From: Candidatus Poribacteria bacterium
Lineage (GTDB): Bacteria; Poribacteria; WGA-4E; WGA-3G
Assembly (NCBI GenBank): GCA_022819945.1
Contig: JAJEGI010000137.1
Span: 1-64,000 of the forward strand
Direction: 5' to 3'
DNA length: 64,000 bases
Part shown: positions 17,664 through 25,056 of the stretch, piece by piece
Layout: each line of letters begins with the position of its first letter
Position numbering within the stretch: the first letter of the stretch is position 1
Program-made: the position numbers and the translations under genes
The notes under the pieces: generated by a model
Told to the model about the DNA's origin: nothing
What the model saw: the letters and a program-made list of their open reading frames with translations, nothing else
Databases searched by the model: none

Positions 17664-17689
17664 GCCCCTCGTGGATATATGTTACGCAT
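17664..17689 (-). pseudogene. 5' stub of a third HigB-like toxin gene
   Basis: On the minus strand ATG 17689-17687 begins MRNIYPRGAV, matching the start of the toxin at 18459 (MRNTHPREIE) together with its upstream nucleotides, then diverges. It lies immediately downstream of antitoxin 1, exactly where the next toxin of the tandem array would start. It is probably the scar of an unequal crossover that shortened or expanded the array. Confidence 0.6.
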
Positions 17690-17716
17690 TAATGGTTTTC
17701 GTGGGACGTGTCTGTG

Positions 17717-18124
17717 TTATTGCGGTGAATCTGATTCAATCAATTGCGTTTGTGAATCTCCGACTTTCTTGCTTTCAACCTCGGCAACAGGTGCGGTATC
17801 AGCAGTGGCATGCGCGTCAGCTTTTAGTGGGACAATCGCAAGTCTACATCCAAGGGCATTGAGAACAGCCGCGAGTGTGTCAAGCTGTGGGGCTTTTTCG
17901 CTTGAAAGGATTTTCGACAGCGTTTCTGGCGACATCGCAGCGCGTTTGGCGATCGCAGCAACCCCGCCCTGTGCTTCAACAACATTCCGAATCCCTTTCA
18001 GAAAGAACGGTATATCTCCATCCATCTGATATTCCTCCAGGGATACGTCAAGATAACTAATTGCTTCTGCTGGGTCGGCCAGATCTTCCATTAAGACCTC
18101 GTGCCATGTTCGATATTTTCTCAT
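17717..18124 (-). CDS. HigA-like HTH antitoxin, module 1
   Basis: 135 residues. The N-terminal third (RTWHEVLMEDLADPAEA) is typical of antitoxins paired with Gp49/HigB toxins. Residues about 50-95 form an XRE-type helix-turn-helix (GGVAAIAKRAAMSPETLSKIL, then TLAAVLNALG). The last 35 residues form a polar tail (KADAHATAD, then SKKVGDSQTQL), nearly identical in module 2. Its ATG overlaps the toxin stop by 4 nt (ATGA), and GGAG lies inside the toxin end. It should bind and neutralise the toxin and repress the shared operon. It is the last gene of a toxin2-antitoxin2-toxin1-antitoxin1 operon. Confidence 0.85.
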   Translation of the reverse strand: MRKYRTWHEVLMEDLADPAEAISYLDVSLEEYQMDGDIPFFLKGIRNVVEAQGGVAAIAKRAAMSPETLSKILSSEKAPQLDTLAAVLNALGCRLAIVPLKADAHATADTAPVAEVESKKVGDSQTQLIESDSPQ

Positions 18125-18459
18125 GAGTGTGTCTCCTTATACGCTCGCCAATAGGTTTTTGCGCGCGCAATATCTCGCGTCTGTGATGACTTGTCGCCAC
18201 CACACAGCAGAAGAACGATGGTTCTATCTACCTCACCAAAGTAGACCCGATAGCCTGCTCCGCTGTGGATACGGAGTTCAAAAACCCCCTCCCCAACAGA
18301 GCGGCAATCGCCAAAATTGCCACCTCCAAGCCGTTCAAGTCGTTTCCGTATGCTACCTCGCGTCTTTCGATCGCGAAGTGATCTCAACCATTCAGTGAAA
18401 GGTTCTTGTCCATCTTGAGTCTGGAAAACTTCTATCTCTCGTGGATGTGTGTTACGCAT
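18121..18459 (-). CDS. RelE/HigB-like (Gp49 family) toxin, module 1
   Basis: 112 residues from ATG 18459; a longer frame to 18582 would run back through antitoxin 2 and is rejected because the paralogous toxin also starts at this point. Family motifs are EPFTEWLRSLRDRKTR near the N-terminus, RLERLGGGNFGDCRSVGEGVFELRI in two parts across the centre, YRVYFGE, and LLLCGGDKSSQTRDI. These match the phage-derived Gp49/HigB group of ribosome-dependent mRNA interferases. It precedes its antitoxin, the hallmark of higBA order, and starts 28 bp after the end of antitoxin 2 with no room for a promoter of its own. Confidence 0.85.
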   Translation of the reverse strand: MRNTHPREIEVFQTQDGQEPFTEWLRSLRDRKTRGSIRKRLERLGGGNFGDCRSVGEGVFELRIHSGAGYRVYFGEVDRTIVLLLCGGDKSSQTRDIARAKTYWRAYKETHS

Positions 18460-18487
18460 TGATGATTTTTCGTAGGACGGATCTCTG

Positions 18488-18898
18488 TTATTGCGGTGAA
18501 TCTGATTCAACCAATTGCGTTTGTGAGTCTCCGACTTTCTTGCTTTCAACCTTGGTAACAGGTGCGGTATCAGCGGTAGCATGCGCGTCAGCTTTTAGCG
18601 AGACAATCGCAAGTTTACATCCAAGTGCATTGAGAACAGCCGCGAGTGGGTCAAGATGTAGGGCTTTTTCGCTTGAAAGAATTTTCGACAGGATTTCTGG
18701 TGCTATGGTGGTTCGTTTAGCCACCTCGGCAGCTCCACCTTGCGATTCTACAAAGGTGTAAAGTGCTAACAGAAATACTTCGGTGTCACCGTCTATCTGG
18801 TATTCTTCCATTGCGAATTGGATATAGTCAAGTGCCGCATCCCAGTCCTCAGCAAGTTGCTTGATTAGGTATTCGCGCCATGTTCTTAGTTTTCTCAT
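18488..18898 (-). CDS. HigA-like HTH antitoxin, module 2
   Basis: 136 residues, paralogous to module 1. The first 60 residues (MRKLRTWREYLIKQL, DAALDYIQFAMEEYQ) have diverged strongly, whereas the helix-turn-helix end (ILSSEKALHLDPLAAVLNALG, two parts) and the polar tail are almost the same even at the DNA level. ATGA overlap with its toxin; GGAG inside the toxin end. The sharp change in similarity along the gene suggests gene conversion of the 3' part or selection for specificity in the toxin-contacting part. Confidence 0.85.
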   Translation of the reverse strand: MRKLRTWREYLIKQLAEDWDAALDYIQFAMEEYQIDGDTEVFLLALYTFVESQGGAAEVAKRTTIAPEILSKILSSEKALHLDPLAAVLNALGCKLAIVSLKADAHATADTAPVTKVESKKVGDSQTQLVESDSPQ

Positions 18899-19233
18899 CT
18901 ATATGTCTCCTTATATTCTCGCCAATAGGTTTTTGCGCGCGCAATATCGCGTGTCTGCGATGCCTTGTCCCCACCACAGAGCAGAAGAACAATTGTGTTA
19001 GCTACTTCACCGAAGTAAATTCGATAGCCACCCCCAAAATGGAGACGCAGTTCAAAAACGCCACTCCCTACAGATTGACAATCACCAAAATTGCCAGTTT
19101 GAAGTCGGTCAAGTCGTCCTTGAATTCTGGTTCGTGTTTTCTGATCCCGAATGGATTCAAACCATTCCGTGAAAGGCTCTCTTCCGTTTTGGGTTCTGTG
19201 GAATTGCAGTTCTCGTCGGTGTGTTTTATGCAT
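18895..19233 (-). CDS. RelE/HigB-like (Gp49 family) toxin, module 2
   Basis: 112 residues, the first gene of the four-gene operon. It has the same motif order as module 1 (EPFTEWFESIRDQKTR, NFGDCQSVGSGVFELRL, YRIYFGEV, LLCGGDKASQTRDI) and nearly the same C-terminal half (RAKTYWREYKETYR). ATG 19233 is preceded by GGAG. Expression is expected from the promoter at 19260-19288. The presumed activity is mRNA cleavage at the ribosome when unbound by antitoxin. Confidence 0.85.
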   Translation of the reverse strand: MHKTHRRELQFHRTQNGREPFTEWFESIRDQKTRTRIQGRLDRLQTGNFGDCQSVGSGVFELRLHFGGGYRIYFGEVANTIVLLLCGGDKASQTRDIARAKTYWREYKETYR

Positions 19234-19259
19234 TCAGGGTTTCTCCGCTCCCTACGATT

Positions 19260-19288
19260 AGCATAACCTATCCGACACACTTTGTCAA
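19260..19288 (-). promoter_or_regulatory. Sigma-70 promoter of the toxin-antitoxin operon
   Basis: On the minus strand TTGACA (plus 19283-19288) and TATGCT (plus 19260-19265) are separated by exactly 17 bp. Start of transcription would be near 19253, about 20 nt before the toxin ATG. It lies back to back with the purD promoter, 10 bp apart. Confidence 0.7.
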
Positions 19289-19298
19289 ATAAAAATGC

Positions 19299-19327
19299 TT
19301 GATTTTCCGAACATTTTATGATACAAT
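19299..19327 (+). promoter_or_regulatory. Sigma-70 promoter of purD
   Basis: TTGATT (19299-19304), 17 bp, TACAAT (19322-19327). The leader to ATG 19350 would be about 15 nt and carries AAAGGA. No purine riboswitch-like structure fits in this space. Confidence 0.7.
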
Positions 19328-19349
19328 ACAATCAGAAAGGATATGTAGC

Positions 19350-20624
19350 ATGAAAATTCTGGTTGTCGGGCAGGGCGGACGCGAACACACGCTCGTCTGG
19401 AAACTTGCACAGAGCCAACTCGTAAAAAAAATCTATTGCGCACCGGGTAATGCCGGCATCGCACAAATCGCAGAATCCATCCCTATGCCAGACCAATTGA
19501 CCGACTTAGCAGACTGGGCGGAATCTGAGAACATCGCGCTAACCGTTGTCGGGCCTGAAGCACCCTTAGCTGAAGGGATCGTTGATGTGTTCACTGAACG
19601 CGGTCTGAAAGCATTCGGACCCAATAAACGCGCAGCACGCTTAGAAGCGAGCAAAGATTTCGCCAAGCAGCTCATGCTCAAAAACGGAATCCCGACAGCG
19701 GAACATCAGACGTTTACAGATGCCGAAGCAGCGATGGCTTATATCGAAGATTGCAATGCACCTGTTTTCGTCAAAGCAAATGGACTCGCTGCAGGAAAGG
19801 GTGTTATCCCCGGACGCACCTTCAAAGAGGCGGCACAAGCTGTCACAACTATTTTGGTCGATAGGGCATTTGGCGACGCAGGCGATAGCATTGTCATTGA
19901 AGAAGAATTGATCGGCGAAGAGGCCTCTTTTACGGTCCTCACTGATGGTACACACTGTCTACCGTTTGTCTCTTCACAGGACCATAAAATGTCGCATGAC
20001 GGGGATACCGGAAAAAATACAGGCGGCATGGGCGCATACTCACCAGCACCCGTCATCACACCAGAACTGCACAACTATGTCATGAACCACGTCGTTTACC
20101 CGACTGTCAACGGGATGGCGGCTATCGGCAGCCCGTTCAAAGGTGTACTTTATGTCGGGTTAATGATTACAGATACCGGACCGAAAGTGCTAGAATTCAA
20201 CTGCCGTTTTGGGGACCCGGAAGCACAAGTCCTCTTACCGCGTCTCAAAAGTGATCTGGTGCCTTTGTTGATGGCGTGTATTGACGGAACGCTCGCACAA
20301 CACACTGACGTGCAATGGCATGACGAGGCAGCGGCGTGTGTCGTTATGGCTTCCGGCGGGTATCCCGACCCGTATGAGACGGGTGAAGTGATCACTGGAC
20401 TTGAAGATGCGGATGCAATTGAAGGCATTACCGTCTTTCATGCTGGCACGAAACAGGATGGTGAAAATATTGTCACGGCTGGCGGTAGAGTGTTAGGTGT
20501 CACGGCTGTCGCTGGCGGATTGCATGATGCAATTCAACAGGCATATCAAGGGGTCGCTGCGATCCATTTTGATAAGGCACATGCACGGAGCGACATCGGG
20601 TACCGGGCATTAGAAAAACTATAA
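19350..20624 (+). CDS. purD: Phosphoribosylamine--glycine ligase
   Basis: 424 residues, the usual length for PurD. It catalyses ATP + glycine + 5-phosphoribosylamine to GAR, step two of de novo purine synthesis, in the cytosol. Motifs: N-terminal VVGQGGREHTL, GPEAPLAEGIVD, ATP-grasp strands (APVFVKANGLAAGKGVI, HKMSHDGDTGKNTGGMGAY), the metal and nucleotide site EFNCRFGDPEAQ, and the C-terminal AGGRVLGVTA. ATG 19350 is chosen over an upstream frame start at 19299 because AAAGGA and a promoter lie between them. It has its own promoter, is divergent from the toxin-antitoxin operon and has no other pur gene near it. Confidence 0.96.
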   Translation: MKILVVGQGGREHTLVWKLAQSQLVKKIYCAPGNAGIAQIAESIPMPDQLTDLADWAESENIALTVVGPEAPLAEGIVDVFTERGLKAFGPNKRAARLEASKDFAKQLMLKNGIPTAEHQTFTDAEAAMAYIEDCNAPVFVKANGLAAGKGVIPGRTFKEAAQAVTTILVDRAFGDAGDSIVIEEELIGEEASFTVLTDGTHCLPFVSSQDHKMSHDGDTGKNTGGMGAYSPAPVITPELHNYVMNHVVYPTVNGMAAIGSPFKGVLYVGLMITDTGPKVLEFNCRFGDPEAQVLLPRLKSDLVPLLMACIDGTLAQHTDVQWHDEAAACVVMASGGYPDPYETGEVITGLEDADAIEGITVFHAGTKQDGENIVTAGGRVLGVTAVAGGLHDAIQQAYQGVAAIHFDKAHARSDIGYRALEKL

Positions 20625-20627
20625 TGA

Positions 20628-20720
20628 TAGGACTTACGCAAACCCCTCGCTGGCGAGGTTTCAAACCTCGCCAGCTGCACGTGATACGTAAGACGCCGTA
20701 GAAAAATTGCGTAAGTCCTA
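20628..20720. mobile_element. 93-bp MITE-like element with TAGGACTTACGCAA ends
   Basis: Perfect 14-bp terminal inverted repeats, TAGGACTTACGCAA (20628-20641) and TTGCGTAAGTCCTA (20707-20720). The outer TA on both sides may be a target duplication, as for IS630/Tc1-type elements. Inside is a near-perfect snapback: GCTGGCGAGG and CCTCGCCAGC around about 20650-20675. It is non-coding and inserted right after purD. Similar GGACTTACGCA ends are known from cyanobacterial MITEs; a relationship is inference. Confidence 0.8.
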
Positions 20721-20734
20721 AACGAGACAGAGAT

Positions 20735-21253
20735 ATGACACCTGAACTCACCTATAAGCTCGCTAAGTGTTGCTGTCCTCAAGAAGACGATCCGATTACC
20801 GGTTATTTCAAGGAAGATGGCACTATTGCGGTCCATCGCACGACTTGCAGTGCCGTGCAAGGCTTACGACCAGAGCGGTTATTAGCAGTAACATGGGATG
20901 AAGTTCAGGCAATCGAGAGTTCAGCGGATCCCGTTGAGATCGCGCCTGAATTTGCTGAACTTGATGAGACCGACTACTTTATTCTCAAACACCATCAAGA
21001 ATTCGGAATGGACTATTCTATTGTTGTCGCTGAAGCCTTGAGGGTTCCGCTTGAAGAGATGCACCAGCGACATCGAAAATTAAGGGAACTTGGTGGACTA
21101 AAAAGGGTGCAAGGACGTATAATACATTATCGGAAAAATATCGTCAAAGGTAAATGGATTAAGCACCGCAATCATACCTACTACGAACTTACACCGGAAG
21201 GCAAAACGTGGATTCAGGCTTTTGAAAATAAACAAATTGCGGCGGGAACATAG
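20735..21253 (+). CDS. RelA/SpoT-type zinc finger fused to a winged-helix (DUF2250-like) domain
   Basis: 172 residues. Residues 10-55 match the zinc-finger (ZFD/RIS) domain of long RelA/SpoT proteins: paired cysteines at 12-14 followed by Pro 15, then ITGYF, IAVHRTTC (His 34, Cys 38) and LLAVTW. Residues about 75-165 look like a winged-helix DNA-binding domain (DYFILKHHQEFGMDY, MHQRHRKLRELGG, YYELTPEGKTWI), resembling DUF2250 proteins. There is no synthetase or hydrolase domain, so it cannot make or degrade (p)ppGpp. A regulator using a Rel-type ligand- or RNA-binding finger is inference. It follows the 93-bp repeat; no clear promoter was found. Confidence 0.7.
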   Translation: MTPELTYKLAKCCCPQEDDPITGYFKEDGTIAVHRTTCSAVQGLRPERLLAVTWDEVQAIESSADPVEIAPEFAELDETDYFILKHHQEFGMDYSIVVAEALRVPLEEMHQRHRKLRELGGLKRVQGRIIHYRKNIVKGKWIKHRNHTYYELTPEGKTWIQAFENKQIAAGT

Positions 21254-21347
21254 ACCCACAAATCTCCGGAATCTATCCTTGATCCCTAAAAAATATAATT
21301 GCCGAGACATATATATCAAAAATGAACAAAACGGGGAGGATTGAACC

Positions 21348-22547
21348 GTGTTAAATCAACTCTTGAATTGGCGAATTGACGCACAGCGGCGTAAAAATCG
21401 GATGCGATCTGTCATCTTATTGTCTCTTATCTTACACATGATTATTGTTATCGTCTACCTTTTCGTCCCGTTGAATCAACTCGCTGAGGAAAATACGGAT
21501 GTCTTTGCTGTTGATTTGCTTGACGATCCGGATGCACCTAAGAAGCGGAAGCAGAGACCCAAACCGCCGCTCACGAAAAAACTGCTGGATCCGAACCAGC
21601 AACTCGCCAGGGATGCAATGGACAGGAAGATTGAAGCCGCTCGAAACAAGATAGATGAGGTCGTCAAACTCAGTCCGCGCGTTGTCCTCGAAGATGTGGA
21701 AGTCAACAAGGCACCGTTGAGTGAAGTCATTCCTGATGTTATGACGGATGCCCAATTGCGCGATGCGGAAGCCTCAAATCTCAGCCGGTTAGTCTCACAA
21801 CCCGGACGTACCGACGGTCGTGGGATCGTTACAGGTAGAGTCCGAGCGAAAGGCGATGGAATGGGACGGTTTCGTGGGGATGGGCAAGGTGGCGGTGATG
21901 GCCTCCTCGGTGGCGGCGGAAGATCCGGTACCTCTGACCGCCTCGGCATCATCGATTTTCTCAATGAATTCGGCGGCCCCAAAGATGTCGTTTATTGTCT
22001 CGATGTGTCGGCAAGTATGCAGGCAGCAGGACTTAATAAACTGGAATTAGCCGTTAACTCCCTCAAGAATTCTGTGCTTATGCTTGCGGATGAGAGCACC
22101 TTAAACGTGGTAGCCTTTTCTACACAGGCGAACGCTATGCATAAGGAAATGCTACCCGCAAATGCCGCAAATATAGAACGTACCTTGAGATATTTGGACA
22201 GATTCACACCTGAACGCATTCAGTCCAATGTTGGGACTAACATCCTTGCCGCACTTGAAAGCGCATTGGCACTGGATCCATCTGTTATTGTTTTGATAAC
22301 AGATGGTCTTCCCGCCGCGGTTGATGGTCGTAATATTGAGGAAGATAAGGACGTAATTCTTGAAACTGTGCGGGTGAAGAATGTCAATAACGCTGTTATT
22401 TATGTGGTCGCGCTTGAGATTGATATAAAACGTTCACCCGGGGCGAAGCTACTTGTTTCTCTCGCGGAGGAGCACAACGGGAAAATAAAGGTTATTGGGA
22501 CACCACAGTTGGCTGAATTAACTGAACTGGATGAAACAGTCGAGTAA
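21348..22547 (+). CDS. Membrane-anchored VWA-domain protein with TonB-like N-terminus
   Basis: 399 residues. The start is GTG 21348, preceded by GGGGAGG. The N-terminus has a short basic cytoplasmic part and one membrane helix (VILLSLILHMIIVIVYLFV), then a TonB/energy-transducer-like linker (FAVDLLDDPDAPKKRKQRPKPP). After a helical part and a Gly-rich hinge (about 170-205) comes a von Willebrand factor A domain (about 210-395) with an intact MIDAS: D219-x-S-x-S in LDVSASM, Thr in VGTNI, and Asp in ITDG. Proteins of this kind occur in planctomycete-type diderms. I infer a periplasmic metal-dependent binding domain tied to the inner membrane; the partner is unknown. The SDR gene follows closely. 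Confidence 0.75.
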   Translation: MLNQLLNWRIDAQRRKNRMRSVILLSLILHMIIVIVYLFVPLNQLAEENTDVFAVDLLDDPDAPKKRKQRPKPPLTKKLLDPNQQLARDAMDRKIEAARNKIDEVVKLSPRVVLEDVEVNKAPLSEVIPDVMTDAQLRDAEASNLSRLVSQPGRTDGRGIVTGRVRAKGDGMGRFRGDGQGGGDGLLGGGGRSGTSDRLGIIDFLNEFGGPKDVVYCLDVSASMQAAGLNKLELAVNSLKNSVLMLADESTLNVVAFSTQANAMHKEMLPANAANIERTLRYLDRFTPERIQSNVGTNILAALESALALDPSVIVLITDGLPAAVDGRNIEEDKDVILETVRVKNVNNAVIYVVALEIDIKRSPGAKLLVSLAEEHNGKIKVIGTPQLAELTELDETVE

Positions 22548-22572
22548 TCAAATCGGAGATTGGAGTCAGAAC

Positions 22573-23379
22573 ATGAATCAGAAATCTGCTGCAGGTATGA
22601 TCCAGCAATTTCAATTGGACGGTAAGGTGAGCCTCGTCACTGGGGCGAGTCGCGGGATCGGACTCGCAATGGCGGAAGGACTTGCTGGCGCGGGTTCGGA
22701 TCTCGTTATCGCTGGTAGAAAAATAGAGACATTGACACCCGTTGCTGAACAGATTGCTGAGGAAACCGGTCGAAAGATCCTTCCGATTCAGGCGGATGTC
22801 GGTGATCTGGCAGAAATTGACGCGCTCGTCGCACAGACAGTCGAAACTTTCGGGAGACTTGATGTACTCGTCAACAACGCCGGTGTCAATATACGCAACC
22901 CCGCAATGGAGTTCACCGAGGCGGATTGGGATTTCGTTACGGACGTTAATCTGAAAGGCGCGTTCTTTCTCGCAAAAGCCTGCGGTAATGTCATGAAGGC
23001 GCAGCAATCAGGGAAGGTCATCAATACCTTATCGCTTACCTCAGCTATCGGGCTACCAACGAGTGTCGCCTACACGGCAGCGAAGGGCGGACTGCTCCAA
23101 TTAACAAAACTGCTCGCTGTGGAATGGGCGGAATATAACATCCAAGTGAACGGCATCGCACCCGGTTTTATCAGAACCGAGATGACTGCTCCCGCACGTG
23201 AAGACAGTCGAAATGAGTGGATTCTGAATCGGACACCGGCGTATCGATGGGGCGAGCCTGAAGACTTGGCGGGTTTGACAATCTTCTTCGCGTCTAACGC
23301 CTCCGACTTTGTCACGGGTCAAATGGTCTTCGTTGATGGTGGGTTTATGGCGGGCAGCGACTGGAGGCGGCGTTCCTAA
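22573..23379 (+). CDS. SDR-family oxidoreductase (classical)
   Basis: 268 residues. I prefer ATG 22573, with GGAG nine bases upstream, to an ATG at 22531 that overlaps the VWA gene and lacks a site. Rossmann motif TGASRGIG, NNAG, catalytic Ser region (TLSLTSAIG), Tyr-x-x-x-Lys as YTAAK, and NGIAPGFIRTEM. This is the classical short-chain dehydrogenase/reductase family, gluconate-5-dehydrogenase/FabG-like, which reduces or oxidises a hydroxyl/keto group with NAD(P)H. The substrate cannot be told from sequence. The next small gene starts one base after its stop. Confidence 0.85.
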   Translation: MNQKSAAGMIQQFQLDGKVSLVTGASRGIGLAMAEGLAGAGSDLVIAGRKIETLTPVAEQIAEETGRKILPIQADVGDLAEIDALVAQTVETFGRLDVLVNNAGVNIRNPAMEFTEADWDFVTDVNLKGAFFLAKACGNVMKAQQSGKVINTLSLTSAIGLPTSVAYTAAKGGLLQLTKLLAVEWAEYNIQVNGIAPGFIRTEMTAPAREDSRNEWILNRTPAYRWGEPEDLAGLTIFFASNASDFVTGQMVFVDGGFMAGSDWRRRS

Positions 23380-23380
23380 A

Positions 23381-23617
23381 ATGGGAAAAGATAACAATCC
23401 AGGGCAAGACGAGAACCCTACAGCATTAACGCAGATCCAACAGATTCTCCACGAATTCCAGCTTGAAGATGTTTCGCTCTTTGACCACGACCCTGTCCTA
23501 CGGATACAGGTCTCGGATGCCCAATTTGCGCGCGCCCTCCAATTGCGCGAAACCTTAGTTGAACGGATAAAACCCCTCGGATACCGATTCGTCGCAATCG
23601 ATTTAGATGAAGTGTAG
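23381..23617 (+). CDS. Small protein resembling the C-terminal segment of LarE, 78 aa
   Basis: ATG 23381 is one base after the SDR stop; GGAGG in the end of the SDR gene serves as its ribosome binding site, so the two are co-translated. The sequence has a helix (IQQILHEFQ), a strand (VLRIQVSDAQFARAL), and ends ERIKPLGYRFVAIDLDEV. That ending is like the tail of LarE sulfur transferases (LGFRYVxLDLEG). The ATP-binding domain of LarE is absent, so an enzyme role is unlikely; it may be a stand-alone version of that tail domain. Assignment is tentative. Confidence 0.5.
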   Translation: MGKDNNPGQDENPTALTQIQQILHEFQLEDVSLFDHDPVLRIQVSDAQFARALQLRETLVERIKPLGYRFVAIDLDEV

Positions 23618-23690
23618 AGGCGTTGTTAATGAGAAGTGTCAGGATGCCTACAAAGCACCGAATAGTTAATAATCCTTCTCAACGAAAAAT

Positions 23691-23719
23691 TTGATTTTCA
23701 CCGTAGAGTATGGTATAAT
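23691..23719 (+). promoter_or_regulatory. Sigma-70 promoter of the prenyl diphosphate synthase gene
   Basis: TTGATT (23691-23696), 17 bp, TATAAT (23714-23719). The leader to ATG 23838 is about 110 nt, without an obvious attenuator. Confidence 0.7.
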
Positions 23720-23837
23720 TTTAAAACAAAATCCATAAACCGACCCTTGATAGAGTCTGGTGTTCATGCTCAAGGACCCGAGGAGACAAGGGAGGGGCTG
23801 AAACAAATAAAAAACGACGCGAAATGTAAGGAAAGCG

Positions 23838-24902
23838 ATGCAGAAAACTGGGCAGGATCTCTCACCAACAAAGCACCTTGTCACCACATACCTCAGCGAG
23901 ATTAAAAGTAAGGTTGATGCCTGTATCTTTGATTTTCTCCCAACCGCTCATCAGCACCCCGATGTACACCAGTTGTACCAGATGATGTTAGACTACCCAC
24001 GCCGCGCCGCGAAAGGGCTGCGCCCTGCGCTCTGCATGCTTATCTGTGAAGCGTTTGGTGGAGATCCACAGCGCGCTATTAATACGGCTGCCTCGCTCGA
24101 ACTCCTCCAAAATTGGCTCCTCATCCACGATGACATTGAAGACGGATCCGAGCTGCGTAGAGGTGAACCTTGTCTGCATCAGAAGCACGGAATTCCGATG
24201 GCAATCAACGTCGGGGACGCGCTCCACTGCAAAATGTGGGAGATGCTACACCGAAACACTGAGATTCTCGGACACGAACTCGCCTTCCGTATTTTATCTG
24301 AGTTCATACAGCTCAGTAACCAAGTCGTTGAAGGACAACATATTGAATTGAGTTGGGTCAGCGATAACCGCTGGAATCTCGATGAAGACGATTATCTAAC
24401 GATGTGTATACAGAAGACGGCTTGGTATACCTGTATTACACCGTGTCGAGTCGGCGCAATCATCGGCGGCGCAAGTGAAGCTGAAATAGATGGGCTCATT
24501 GAACTCGGTAAAGAGCTCGGTGTCGCTTTTCAGATTCAAGACGATGTGCTGAACCTCATCGGTGATGTCGGGAGATACGGGAAAGAGATCGCCGGTGATA
24601 TTAGTGAAGGCAAGCGGACGCTCGTCCTCATCCATCTGATCAATGCCTGTACCGCTACCGAAGCGCAACATGTGATTGACATTATGGCACGGCCGCGCAA
24701 CGAAAAAACAGAGGCGGAGGTTGAGAGTGTCCTTCAATTGATGAAAAAATATAAATCTATTACCTACGCACAAAACCGATCTCAGGCACTGTTACGCGAA
24801 GCCGCTGGGAGATTTAAAAACAATTTCGCCCATCTACACGATGGACAAGCGAAGCAGATATTTTTATCTTTAATCCATTTTTTCGTTGAACGGGAATATT
24901 AA
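23838..24902 (+). CDS. Polyprenyl (farnesyl/geranylgeranyl) diphosphate synthase
   Basis: 354 residues; AAGGA before ATG 23838. It condenses isopentenyl diphosphate with allylic diphosphates to make C15-C20 or longer prenyl chains in the cytosol. It shows the all-helical trans-prenyltransferase motifs: KGLRPALCML, first aspartate motif IHDDIEDGSELRRG, QVVEGQHIEL, and second aspartate motif QIQDDVLNLIGD with downstream YGKEIAGDISEGKRT. The residues before the first motif (LLQNWLL) are bulky at some positions, but chain length cannot be assigned safely. It is flanked by its own promoter and by the AGTTATCAG repeat, so probably monocistronic. Confidence 0.9.
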   Translation: MQKTGQDLSPTKHLVTTYLSEIKSKVDACIFDFLPTAHQHPDVHQLYQMMLDYPRRAAKGLRPALCMLICEAFGGDPQRAINTAASLELLQNWLLIHDDIEDGSELRRGEPCLHQKHGIPMAINVGDALHCKMWEMLHRNTEILGHELAFRILSEFIQLSNQVVEGQHIELSWVSDNRWNLDEDDYLTMCIQKTAWYTCITPCRVGAIIGGASEAEIDGLIELGKELGVAFQIQDDVLNLIGDVGRYGKEIAGDISEGKRTLVLIHLINACTATEAQHVIDIMARPRNEKTEAEVESVLQLMKKYKSITYAQNRSQALLREAAGRFKNNFAHLHDGQAKQIFLSLIHFFVEREY

Positions 24903-24903
24903 A

Positions 24904-25038
24904 TAGTTGTCAGTTATCAGTTATCAGTTGTCAGTTAAGAAGGTTCTGATAAACACCTAACTGCTCTTACTGAGTACTGACCACTGAAAGGTTTTTCGCA
25001 GAAAAACCGTATTCTCACTGCGAAGCAAACTGATAACT
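24904..25038. repeat. AGTTATCAG-type inverted repeat element, copy 2
   Basis: The left end has four tandem AGTTRTC-type units (24904-24935). The right end is the complementary AACTGATAACT (25028-25038). It shares end sequence and an inner GCGAAGC motif with copy 1 at 10205-10354. It fills the whole gap between the prenyl synthase stop and the aldolase ribosome binding site. Confidence 0.6.
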
Positions 25039-25056
25039 ACTAAAAAGGAGAAGTCA

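Noticed and set aside
18460..18582. Longer start for toxin 1
   Set aside because: The extra residues overlap the end of antitoxin 2 and are not present in the paralogous toxin.
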